Notes under the pieces: model-generated | The model's database searches: none | What the model was told of the DNA's origin: nothing | The model's input: the letters and a program-made list of their open reading frames with translations, nothing else | Position numbers and translations under genes: made by a program | Part shown: positions 28,108 to 36,877 of the stretch, one piece after another | How positions within the stretch are numbered: the first letter of the stretch is position 1 | How the letters are laid out: every line of letters begins with the position of its first letter | NCBI RefSeq assembly: GCF_001429245.1 | Contig: NZ_LMJE01000008.1 | Location: 434,001-498,000 of the forward strand | DNA: 64,000 nucleotides | Source: Rhizobium sp. Root274 | Lineage (GTDB): Bacteria; Pseudomonadota; Alphaproteobacteria; Rhizobiales; Rhizobiaceae | Reading direction: 5' to 3'

Positions 28108-29210
28108 GGCTGCCCCCAGAAACAAGTCGAATTTCCACCAATGAATTCATCAATCAGAGGCCGTCGTGCCACGATCTGCCGCGAAAAGAGGTCCTTCAGC
28201 CGATCAAAGGCGAGGCCGTGACCTGAAAGAATGGCCGCTTCGGCCCAGCCCATGTAGTGCCGTCCGTGACCACGGGTCTCAAGGAAGCCGAGTTCCAATT
28301 GGTGGAAGTCCTTTTCAGGCCCCGGAATGTGGTTTTCGGCAGAATAGACGGCGACCAGGATCGGCGAGGCTATGCCGTTCAGAAGCGCACCGAGCAAGGT
28401 GGCGTAGGAGCGCCCTTCGGGCGAGGTGCGGCTGTAGAGATCAAAGCCCTGGCCGCGCGCCGTCTCCGCCATGACGGTCAGGCTTGAGAGTGTCTGGCGC
28501 TGATACCAAAGGGCACGGGCGCCCCGCCTTGCCTCAAGGGCCAGGGTTCCATCCGGTCTGACGTCGTGAAGAACCGTTTCGTACCTCGCCAGACCCTTTT
28601 CCATCATGGCCTTGTTGCCGGTCTGGGCGCCCCAGACGGCAAGCACACTGTCGGCGAGGACCCGGTGGTTGTTGTGGTCGACATCCCCATCGAACGTGTG
28701 GTCGATCTTGCGGACCAGGCCGTCGATCCAGGTGCGTAGGCGGCCTGCCTGTTCGGCCTCCAGGCCGGGCTCGAGAATGGCATAGGCGACGCTCAGCGGC
28801 AGCAATTGCCGTTTCAGTGCATAATAGGCATCGTTGATCTCTTCCGTTTCGGTGAAGGCTGCGGCGGCTGCCCAGCGGTCAAGCAGGTCACCCAGGCGGC
28901 TGCGGGCACCGGCGTCGCCGGCGAGAGCCCGACCGGAGAGCACCATCACGGCCCAGGAGAAATCCTCAGCCGAGGTGTCGGAGCCGTATCCTTCGGTGGT
29001 TGCCAGCTTGCGGATCGGTTTCAGCTTTTCCCAGGCGGGATCGATGGCGACCGCGAGGCAGAGCGCGCGAATGTCTCTGTAGGCGTCGGTCCGGAGGGTG
29101 TTGGCCCGGCTCTCGACATCGAAGAGGCCTGCCCAGCTTGCGGCCATGGCGGGAAGCGCGAGGCCCAGCGACAGGCAGGCCGCAGACATAAGTGAAAAGA
29201 GCCTAGCCAT
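28104..29210 (-). CDS. AlgL-like alginate lyase-domain protein with altered active site
   Basis: The 368-residue periplasmic protein has a signal peptide (cleavage AMA-AS) and an alginate lyase toroid. It keeps NNHR (180-183) but continues VLADS rather than YW, and LEARRGARALWYQ replaces the usual RAL.YH, so the Tyr is kept and the following His is Gln. It sits directly after the AlgG-like gene, the place algX-algL occupy in Pseudomonas, and overlaps that gene by 8 nt and the next by 4 nt. It could be an active lyase, or a binding protein if the changes matter. Confidence 0.75.
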   Translation of the reverse strand: MARLFSLMSAACLSLGLALPAMAASWAGLFDVESRANTLRTDAYRDIRALCLAVAIDPAWEKLKPIRKLATTEGYGSDTSAEDFSWAVMVLSGRALAGDAGARSRLGDLLDRWAAAAAFTETEEINDAYYALKRQLLPLSVAYAILEPGLEAEQAGRLRTWIDGLVRKIDHTFDGDVDHNNHRVLADSVLAVWGAQTGNKAMMEKGLARYETVLHDVRPDGTLALEARRGARALWYQRQTLSSLTVMAETARGQGFDLYSRTSPEGRSYATLLGALLNGIASPILVAVYSAENHIPGPEKDFHQLELGFLETRGHGRHYMGWAEAAILSGHGLAFDRLKDLFSRQIVARRPLIDEFIGGNSTCFWGQP

Positions 29211-32200
29211 CCCGCGCTGCCTCGCCGATCGCGGCCGGTGTCGGGGACAGCATCATCCCGGTGCAGATGGTGCGCTTGCGCGGCGGATGCGGCCATTCGC
29301 CGAACCTGCAGCTTTGTACGGCCTCTTCCGGCTCACAGCTGTTGTCGGTAAGGAGCGCCGATGTCTCGCGCAGGCGCAGCAGGAAGGGGGAGAGCTGGCG
29401 CAGGTCTCCAGCGAAGATGTTGTCGCGCTGGCGACGATACATGTTGCCATCGAGCTGAAGCTGGGCAGCACCAGCCACATTGATGGCGTCCGCGTTCTCG
29501 GAGAAGGCATTGCCGCTGATGACGGCCGTGACCAGCGTCTGATAGGGATCGAGCTCGAAATTGCGGGTCTTGCCTTCCGGCGACTGGCGCAGGTCGGCGA
29601 CATATATGTCGGCGCCGCTTTGTGTGTTGGCCTCAATGCGGTTGTCATACATGCCGACATCGGCGCTGTTGCGGATCTTGATGCCTGCGCGCCGGTTGCG
29701 GCTCAGATCATTGGCCGCAGCGATATTGCAGCCGCTTTCGTAGAAGGTGAGGCCGTCGCCCTCGTTGGCCACTGCCGTGTTGGCATAGACGATGTTGCGC
29801 ACACTGGTGCGGTCGAGCATGATGCCCGAGCCTTTGTTGTGGACGGAAACATTGCCGACGATGAAACTGTCATCGACTTCGCGCGAGACGATGATGCCGT
29901 GCTTTTTCTGCGAGCCATAGGCGGTATTCAGTGCGATCAGCAGGTGACGCGACCGGTCATGCGGGTCGATGCCATAGATGATGTTGTCGCGATACTCGTT
30001 GCCAATCACGCGGACATGGTCGACTTCATAGCTGTAATAGCCATAGCGCAGGTTCTCGAAGCTGTTGTCGACGATGTTGCCGGTGGGCCGGTTGTCGTCG
30101 AAGGCATAGAGCGACTGGACGGCGGCGCCGCTGGACTGGGTGAGGCCGAAGGCCTTGCTGCTGTCGTAGCCCAACATGGCAAGGCGGCTGCCGGCGATCT
30201 GGATGTCGCTGCCGCCCCAGGCGGTGATGAATGGGCGGAAATTCGCGCGGGTCTTGTCGGTTGCGATGGCGGGGCGGGCGCCAATCTCGTCATAGCCGAT
30301 GATTTCTGCATCCTGGACGACGAGGCGTCCGGCGACGGCGATGAAGGTGCCGGACTGGGCGCCGAGCTTGTACTGGCTGAATTCCGCGCCTGACATCAAA
30401 AGCGTCGCACCGGGCAGGACGATGATGGGCACGCGGACCAGAAGGGTATCGCCCTCAACGGAGAGGAGGCGGCGCGCGGTGGTTTCCGGGAGGTCGCGCA
30501 GGAGAGTGCCGAGCGTCACGACACCCTTTTCGACGGCGATGTAACGCGGCCAGGTCATCTGCTGGGAGATCTGGACCTGATGGATGGCAGCCTCGCCGCC
30601 GGTGCTGAGCTTGAAGGCCTCAAGGCTGAAGGGACTGAAGCCGAGGATTGCGAGGTGGCCGACGCCCCCGGCCGGGGCGGGAACGCGGCTCCGCAGCATG
30701 GCTGCGTCATGTTCGAAAATGTTCGGCATCTGAATGCCGGGGAGTGCCCTTGTCGAGGGTGCCGGGGCGACAATTTGATGGCGGCCGATCGCGAAATCGG
30801 CCGGTTGGCCCGCTGCCGCCGGCGTGGTCACCGCCAAGGGATCGATCTGGGGATCGTTCAGCCATCCCTTGACGTCGAGCGTTTTGGCGCGGGCCTCTGC
30901 CATCCGGCGCAGGGCGGGGATGCGGGCCTGCCAAGGGAGGTTGGCGATACTGGAGACGAAGGTCTCGACTTCTCCGGTTTTCTCGAAGGATGCATAGGCC
31001 AGATCCGCACGCAGGGTTGCAGCGAGATCGGCCGGCAGGCGGGGCAGTCGGCGTTCTGCCGGTTCTAGAGCGCCCTGCTTCACCAGGAGATCGGCAATTT
31101 CGCTTTCGGCCTCTCGGCGGGCGCCCGGATCGCCAATGGCGTCGAGCAGGCTGTCTGCACGGGCGAGCTCGCCGATCCGGGCGAAGGCAACGGCAATTTC
31201 GGCGCGGCTGTCATCGACGTCCTTGCCGTTGGCGAGGAGAGCAACCGCCTCGTCCAGGATCTCCCGGGCGGAGGCCTTACCCTCGGTGGCGAGCGCGATC
31301 TCGATCAGGATGCGGCAGCGGGTTTCGTCGCCGGCGGCCTGGATCAGAAAATCGCGGGCAAGGCCCATATCGCCCTTCTCGATGGCATGTTCGGCGAGCG
31401 CTTCGAGAACCCGGTCTCGATCCGCTCCCGGGTTGATCTTGGCGAGATTTGCAGTCGCCTCCTGCGTTTTGCCGCGTTTCACGAAGGCACGGGCAATGGC
31501 AGAGCGGGCATAGCTTTGATCTTCCTGACGCGAGATTTCCGCCAGCAGTTCGTTCGCATCGTCCAGCCGGTCGTCATCGGCGAAACCTTTGACCAGGCGG
31601 GATATTGCGAGGGACCGCTCATTGCCCTGCGGGAGCGCCCGGGCGAGGGTTTGCGCAGGCCCGAATTCCGCGAAGGCCGCCAGGGCCGCGACGAGGTTGG
31701 CCGTGGCATTGGGGTCATCGAGTTTCAGGGCGACATCCTGAAGCAGGATCTCGCGGCCGGCGTCGATATAACCCTGACGGCGGAGATCCTTGGCAATTGC
31801 GATATCGGCATCGACACGCGCCTTGGCTGTCAAAAGCAAGGGGACGATTTCGCGGGCGCGCAAGGCCTTGCTGCGTTCGATCCGGACATCGATCAGCTGG
31901 CGCAGTGCCTTGTTCTGATCGCGGTCACGCGACATGGATTTTGCCGTGCGCAGTGCGAGCGCATCGTCGCGCTTGTCGAGCGCCATGCGCAGGATGTTGT
32001 CGAGGAATTCGACGCGCACATCCTCATCACGGTCGAGTGCCTGGGCAAGCAAAAGGGCGCGTGCCGGGTCTTTGGCGGCGAGCGCTGCTTCGATGAGCGT
32101 CTTCAGCGCATCTCTGGACGGGTTGACCATGCCTTCGGCGGCCAGCGCATCGAGGGCGACCGTCTGATACATTTCGGCGCGGGTGCGGGCGAGGACAACG

Positions 32201-32823
32201 GAATTGGTGGCGATCTCAAGAATGCCTTCCGGCAGCTTGCCAGACGGAAAAACCAAGACTGCGGCCCGCAGGGCCCCGTCGCGTGTCGCATCCCGGTCGA
32301 TCCCGCGTGCTTCCTCTATGGCGAGAGTCGCCAGGCGTTCGGCCTCCTCGCCCTGTCCGGTGCGGACATGGGCTGCGGCGAGCGCGCTCCACCCTGCCGA
32401 GCGGTAAGCCGGATCCCTGATGGCTTCCATTGCGGCCTTGGCGTCAAGGTCCGCCTGAAGGCCGGCATCGCCGGGGCCGATCAGCGCTGCTAAGGCCTCG
32501 ACGAGGCTGAGGCGAAGGACATCGGGGAGGATGGCCTGGGCCGCGAGGTCCATCAAGGCTTTCTTCGCTCCGGCATCCGCCTGATCATTGCGGCCAAGCC
32601 CTTCCAGAACACCGATCGCATCCACCGCCTCGCTCAGCAGGCGGACCCGTGCCTGAGGGTCCCGCTCGGAATCCAGCTTCACAATGCCCTCGGTCACGAT
32701 GGTGCGTGCCATGTCCACTTCACTCTCGATGGATGCGGAGGCTGGTGCGGCAAAGGCCAGGTAACCTGTGAGCAAAAGGAGGCACAGGCGGGTTCCGTCG
32801 GGGCGGAGGGATAGCGTGGCCAT
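29203..32823 (-). CDS. AlgG-type mannuronan epimerase fused to an N-terminal alpha-solenoid
   Basis: Of 1206 residues, about 640-1206 match periplasmic AlgG C5-epimerase: AWGGSDIQIAGS, PTGNIVDNSF, EYRDNIIYGIDPHDRS with the catalytic motif D953-P-H955-D, KKHGIIVSREVDDSFI and LTFYESG. AlgG itself is about 540 residues. Ahead of it lie a signal peptide (cleavage near ASA) and some 600 residues of TPR-like helical repeats such as ARSAIARAFVKRGKTQEATA. In Pseudomonas AlgG works with the helical-repeat protein AlgK, so this could merge scaffold and enzyme in one chain. Start and stop overlap both neighbours (TGATG with algA; 8 nt with the lyase gene). Confidence 0.87.
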   Translation of the reverse strand: MATLSLRPDGTRLCLLLLTGYLAFAAPASASIESEVDMARTIVTEGIVKLDSERDPQARVRLLSEAVDAIGVLEGLGRNDQADAGAKKALMDLAAQAILPDVLRLSLVEALAALIGPGDAGLQADLDAKAAMEAIRDPAYRSAGWSALAAAHVRTGQGEEAERLATLAIEEARGIDRDATRDGALRAAVLVFPSGKLPEGILEIATNSVVLARTRAEMYQTVALDALAAEGMVNPSRDALKTLIEAALAAKDPARALLLAQALDRDEDVRVEFLDNILRMALDKRDDALALRTAKSMSRDRDQNKALRQLIDVRIERSKALRAREIVPLLLTAKARVDADIAIAKDLRRQGYIDAGREILLQDVALKLDDPNATANLVAALAAFAEFGPAQTLARALPQGNERSLAISRLVKGFADDDRLDDANELLAEISRQEDQSYARSAIARAFVKRGKTQEATANLAKINPGADRDRVLEALAEHAIEKGDMGLARDFLIQAAGDETRCRILIEIALATEGKASAREILDEAVALLANGKDVDDSRAEIAVAFARIGELARADSLLDAIGDPGARREAESEIADLLVKQGALEPAERRLPRLPADLAATLRADLAYASFEKTGEVETFVSSIANLPWQARIPALRRMAEARAKTLDVKGWLNDPQIDPLAVTTPAAAGQPADFAIGRHQIVAPAPSTRALPGIQMPNIFEHDAAMLRSRVPAPAGGVGHLAILGFSPFSLEAFKLSTGGEAAIHQVQISQQMTWPRYIAVEKGVVTLGTLLRDLPETTARRLLSVEGDTLLVRVPIIVLPGATLLMSGAEFSQYKLGAQSGTFIAVAGRLVVQDAEIIGYDEIGARPAIATDKTRANFRPFITAWGGSDIQIAGSRLAMLGYDSSKAFGLTQSSGAAVQSLYAFDDNRPTGNIVDNSFENLRYGYYSYEVDHVRVIGNEYRDNIIYGIDPHDRSRHLLIALNTAYGSQKKHGIIVSREVDDSFIVGNVSVHNKGSGIMLDRTSVRNIVYANTAVANEGDGLTFYESGCNIAAANDLSRNRRAGIKIRNSADVGMYDNRIEANTQSGADIYVADLRQSPEGKTRNFELDPYQTLVTAVISGNAFSENADAINVAGAAQLQLDGNMYRRQRDNIFAGDLRQLSPFLLRLRETSALLTDNSCEPEEAVQSCRFGEWPHPPRKRTICTGMMLSPTPAAIGEAARDG

Positions 32824-34232
32824 CAGCCCACCTTTCTTTGCTGGGCAAGGCTTCCTGCCTCTTCCACGGCACGCGTGACACTCAGCATCAGGATGGCAGC
32901 CTGTTCGCCGGGATTGCGCAGGATGAGTTTCTGGGCCGCCCGGAGATCGAGGCCAAAACCGTGAGCCAGGATCGTTTCGGCACCTGGCTCGCCGAACACA
33001 GCCTCGCCGGACAACATCACGATGCTGACCGAGGCAGGTGTTTCGTCCCGTTCCAGGTCCAGCGTGGCACCCGGCAGGATATCGATGCGTTCGACACGGA
33101 AACCCGGTCCCTCTTCGAGCAGACGGCGGCTTCCGCCCGACTGCTGGCGAACGAGGTGGCTGTCAGCCGCAGAATGGCCGAGCTTCGCCAGATGCTGGGC
33201 GACAAACTTCACATCCTGGGACTGGGCGCGCGAGGCGACGAGCAGGACATCATCCGTGTCGACGACGACGATGTTGGAGAGGCCGATAACGGAGATCAGG
33301 CGGCGCGAACCGCTGATATAGCTGCGGCGGACGTCGCGCAGCAGGACGTCGCCTTTGAGAACATTTTCCTCGCCATTGCGCTGGCCGGTTTCCCAGAGCG
33401 CTTCGAAGGAGCCGAGATCGTTCCATTCCGGCGAGACCGGAAGGACGCCGAGCCGGGACGAATGCTCCATCACAGCGTGGTCGATGGATATTTCCGGGGC
33501 TGCGGCAAAAGTTTGCGATAGGCTGAGGCTGTTGTCCGAGCGGTTTGCCTCGGCGATACTGGCGTCGACGGCGGCGAGGACCTCTGGCGCGTGGTCCGCC
33601 AATTCCGCAAGGATGGTATCGGCGCGGAACATGAAGATGCCGCTGTTCCAGGTGTGGCGGCCATCGGCGACGAGGCGGGAGGCAAGGTCAAAGTTCGGCT
33701 TTTCGACGAAGCTGAGGACCTTCATCACATCGCCTGCGCCGTCGGCCTCGGCTTCGATATAGCCGAAGCCCGTTTCGGGCGCGGTCGGCCGGATACCGAA
33801 AAGGGCGATGCCACCCTGCTGCACGAAGAGCAGGGCGGCACGATACGCATCCTGCAAACGGTCGGGACGACCGATGCGGTGGTCGCTCGGCACCACCAGC
33901 AGAACGGCGTCGGGATCTTCAGCCACAAGGACCCGTGCTGCGGCCGCAATGGCGGGTGCCGTGGAACGCATTGCGGGTTCGACGAGCACGAGCGGACGTC
34001 CAGCCGGATGGTCAATCTGCTGCAGTTCGAACTGGACGCGGGGTTCCTGCAGCGTGTTGACGAGCACCGTGGCGCGCCCGAACTCTTCATCACGGAAGCG
34101 GGCCAGCGTGTCCTGGAACAGCGAACGCTCACCCCCCAGGGTCTGGAACTGCTTGGGCTCCAGACGGCGGGAGAGGGGCCAAAGCCGCGTGCCCGAGCCG
34201 CCGCAGAGAATGACGGGACGGATTCGGGTCAT
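32823..34232 (-). CDS. algA: Mannose-1-phosphate guanylyltransferase with degenerate isomerase domain
   Basis: The 469-residue protein makes GDP-mannose. Its nucleotidyltransferase half (1-340) has CGGSGTRLWPLSR near the N-terminus, the GFGYIEAE loop and the FVEKPN active-site lysine. Bifunctional AlgA/ManC proteins carry a cupin phosphomannose isomerase at the C-terminus with a QMHxHR..H zinc motif; here that position reads LDLERDETPASVSIV with no histidines. Isomerisation is therefore probably done by the AGE-family gene at 39485. ATGA overlap with the Alg44-like gene and TGATG overlap with the AlgG-like gene. Confidence 0.9.
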   Translation of the reverse strand: MTRIRPVILCGGSGTRLWPLSRRLEPKQFQTLGGERSLFQDTLARFRDEEFGRATVLVNTLQEPRVQFELQQIDHPAGRPLVLVEPAMRSTAPAIAAAARVLVAEDPDAVLLVVPSDHRIGRPDRLQDAYRAALLFVQQGGIALFGIRPTAPETGFGYIEAEADGAGDVMKVLSFVEKPNFDLASRLVADGRHTWNSGIFMFRADTILAELADHAPEVLAAVDASIAEANRSDNSLSLSQTFAAAPEISIDHAVMEHSSRLGVLPVSPEWNDLGSFEALWETGQRNGEENVLKGDVLLRDVRRSYISGSRRLISVIGLSNIVVVDTDDVLLVASRAQSQDVKFVAQHLAKLGHSAADSHLVRQQSGGSRRLLEEGPGFRVERIDILPGATLDLERDETPASVSIVMLSGEAVFGEPGAETILAHGFGLDLRAAQKLILRNPGEQAAILMLSVTRAVEEAGSLAQQRKVG

Positions 34233-35356
34233 GGCTTGATCTCCTCAGCCACCGCCTGCGCGGCTGTTTCAGCGCCGAATGCGGCGGCAGCGGTGTGGAC
34301 GAGGCGGCCGATGGCGCTCTCGGAGAAGAGATCGAAGCGGACTTCGACCGGCTGGCCGATCATGTCGGTCGACAGGGTCTTTTTCGGTGCGATGAGCACG
34401 GTCAGCGGATCGCGCGGGAGATCCGACTGCGATCCGCCCTTGCCGGGAAGCCAGAGGATTTCGGCATCGTCGACATGGGTGCCGTCGGGATAGACGAGCG
34501 AGGCTGTCTTCACGCCGTAGAGGCTCATCAGCTTGTTATCGCTGACAGCTGCCGAAACGACGATCGGGGCATCGGCGCGCATCAGCCGGACGACCGGATC
34601 GCCGGTGCGGACAAAATCGCCGCTGGCAAAGCGCTGTTCGGTCTGCACGCAGTCGCAGGGGGATTCCACCGTGATGGGATCGCCGACAGCGGGATTGACC
34701 GTGATCAACGGTTCGCCGAAGGCGAGTTGCGCCTTCTCGTTGAGGAAAGTGATGCGGCCAACGGCCGGGGCGGCGACATTGACTGTCTTGGCGGCAATGC
34801 TCGCGCTTTCCGGGCGCACGACATAGAGTTCGTCATAGACATTCGCCGAGAGGAAGGCGACAAGGGCTGCACCTATGGCGGCAACACCTGCGGTGGCCGC
34901 CACGCGGCGGCCCAATTGAGCAATGCGGCCTCCAGTCGACAGGCGCGGCGGTGCGGGCACCTGTTTGGAGCGGACCATGTCGGTGCGGCGAGCGACATCC
35001 AGCACATCGCCGGCCCTCACAACTTCACCTGCGATGATGGCGTCGGTCATGTAGCTCAGGAGACTGATCTGGCTGTCCTCAAGAGCGCTGAAGACCAGAC
35101 TGGTGCGGCCCTCGCCATCGGTTGCATACAGCACCTCGGAGGGGACGTGCGTCAGGCTGAAGTGATAGCCACTGAAAGGGATGGTAAGGTGCGCCATCAC
35201 CTTCTTTCCGGCCGAGAAACCCTTGGCGTTGATGGCGAAGCCATTCATTGACCAGTCGTGCACGTCGTATTCCCGCCCGTCGATCGTGGCCTTCATGGGG
35301 AGCCTGTAGCGGGGGTGCTGACGCTGCAGTTCAGCTTCGTAAGATATGCCTCTCAT
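34229..35356 (-). CDS. alg44: Alg44-type PilZ / membrane-fusion copolymerase subunit
   Basis: Alg44 is the c-di-GMP receptor that activates the alginate polymerase Alg8. The 375-residue product has a cytoplasmic PilZ domain with RxxxR (R12-R16, RQHPR) and DWSMNG (D34-G39), so the ligand motifs are complete. One membrane helix (about 150-175) leads into a periplasmic HlyD-like domain. The gene lies 21 nt after alg8, and its stop overlaps the start of algA. Order algD-alg8-alg44 is that of the Pseudomonas alginate operon. Confidence 0.9.
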   Translation of the reverse strand: MRGISYEAELQRQHPRYRLPMKATIDGREYDVHDWSMNGFAINAKGFSAGKKVMAHLTIPFSGYHFSLTHVPSEVLYATDGEGRTSLVFSALEDSQISLLSYMTDAIIAGEVVRAGDVLDVARRTDMVRSKQVPAPPRLSTGGRIAQLGRRVAATAGVAAIGAALVAFLSANVYDELYVVRPESASIAAKTVNVAAPAVGRITFLNEKAQLAFGEPLITVNPAVGDPITVESPCDCVQTEQRFASGDFVRTGDPVVRLMRADAPIVVSAAVSDNKLMSLYGVKTASLVYPDGTHVDDAEILWLPGKGGSQSDLPRDPLTVLIAPKKTLSTDMIGQPVEVRFDLFSESAIGRLVHTAAAAFGAETAAQAVAEEIKP

Positions 35357-35377
35357 GATCGAGACTCCGTTTCGTGT

Positions 35378-36877
35378 TCAAAGACGGGACATGGTGGTGA
35401 TGCCGATCATCACGCTGCAGGCGGTGATCAGCGCGAGAATGCTGACCGACTGGTAGAGCTTGGATTCAAACTTGCGGTAGCTGACGAGCCAGCTGCGGTC
35501 TGCCTTGGCCAGTGTCGTGTTCTGGCGGGTCCACTTCTGCCGATCGAGGTGGAAGAAGATGAAGACCTTCATCGCCGACCCGAAGATCTGGTTGAAATAA
35601 AGCAGCAGTGGCGCAACGACGGATATCTGGCGGCGGGCGGTGAAGAGCGAAAGTGTGATCGCGTAGCGTGATGCCAGGATCCAGACGCCATAAACCAGGA
35701 TGGTGAAGGGCGAGATCAGCAGGGTGGCAAGGATGGCGCTGGTCGCACCGATCAGGCAGGTCCACATCGACATTCGCTGATCGAGGATGGCCCACCAGAC
35801 GAAGTAGCCGATCCGGCGCGGGCCGAGCGCGAGCGCGCGGCGGTTGGTGCGCAGCATATTGCCATACCAGCGAACCATCAGCATGGCGGCGGAACCGAAG
35901 AAACTTTCCGTCGGCGGATCCTCGATGGTCTTGACCATGACGTCGGGCAGATAGAGCATCTGGTAGCCGTTGCGCAGCAGCCAGAACCAGCTCGACTTGT
36001 CGTCGCCGGTCAAAAACTTGAAGCGTCCGAGCCTGGGGTGGTCGATAAAATCGACCTCGACCTGGGCGACAAAGTCGGGATTGCAGATGATCGAGGCGCG
36101 GAACATCGACATGCGCCCAGTGAGCGTCAGGACCCGGCGCGACAGGCCCATCGACGACATCAGGATGTGGCGCTGGGCAAAACGCAAGGCATACCACTGC
36201 TGGAAGATCCATTTGCCGCGCACCTCGGCGAATTCATCGGTGGTGAGCGCGCCGACCTTCGGATCGTGGAAGAAAGGGGCACATTTCTCGACGAGGTCGT
36301 CGGGGACGACGCTGTCGCCATCGATCACCGCGACCATTGCATCTGGGGCGGGGAAGAGGCGGGCGATGGCGCGAAATCCCGAGGCAAGTGCATCGCGCTT
36401 GCCGCTGCCATCGATCCGCACGATCACGAGATCGACCGGATCCGTGTCGGCCACCATCGCGGCATAAAGTTTCTTGATGATGCGCTGATCCGACAGATCG
36501 ACGATCGATGCGACCACGGTCGCAGGCCCTGGCGCCTTGAGTGCGGCGGCGAAGGCGGCACGGTACACTTCGATCGTCGTTTCCGTTGGAATGCGGAAGC
36601 TGGTGACCAGGAAGTAGGAGGCAAAGCCCTCCCGCTTTTCGGCCATCGCCGCGCGCTTCATGCGTGGATAGACATAAGCGCGGTAGAGGGCGCCGCGCAG
36701 GAAGTGCAGGATGCCCCAGCCATAGCGCCAGGCGCCGATCAGGCCGATGGCCAGCCCGGTCTTGCTGTCAATGATGGCATAGGCCTGGCTGGGCAGCGAT
36801 GTCGCTGCCACAGCTATGCCCAGCACCATCAGGACATGTGCGACCGGGCTGTAGGTGAAGTCACCAGCAGATGCCAT
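35378..36877 (-). CDS. alg8: Alg8-type mannuronan synthase
   Basis: This family 2 inner-membrane glycosyltransferase polymerises GDP-mannuronate. The 499-residue protein has N-terminal membrane helices, the substrate-binding AVIDGDS (D186/D188), the LTGRMSMFRAS and TGDDKSSW acceptor-side motifs and RWYGNMLRTNRR in place of the QxxRW motif, followed by C-terminal helices. I use the ATG at 36877, which has AAGG 8 nt upstream; a GTG at 36892 is an alternative. The start overlaps algD by 17 nt. The Alg44-like PilZ partner is the next gene. Confidence 0.9.
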   Translation of the reverse strand: MASAGDFTYSPVAHVLMVLGIAVAATSLPSQAYAIIDSKTGLAIGLIGAWRYGWGILHFLRGALYRAYVYPRMKRAAMAEKREGFASYFLVTSFRIPTETTIEVYRAAFAAALKAPGPATVVASIVDLSDQRIIKKLYAAMVADTDPVDLVIVRIDGSGKRDALASGFRAIARLFPAPDAMVAVIDGDSVVPDDLVEKCAPFFHDPKVGALTTDEFAEVRGKWIFQQWYALRFAQRHILMSSMGLSRRVLTLTGRMSMFRASIICNPDFVAQVEVDFIDHPRLGRFKFLTGDDKSSWFWLLRNGYQMLYLPDVMVKTIEDPPTESFFGSAAMLMVRWYGNMLRTNRRALALGPRRIGYFVWWAILDQRMSMWTCLIGATSAILATLLISPFTILVYGVWILASRYAITLSLFTARRQISVVAPLLLYFNQIFGSAMKVFIFFHLDRQKWTRQNTTLAKADRSWLVSYRKFESKLYQSVSILALITACSVMIGITTMSRL

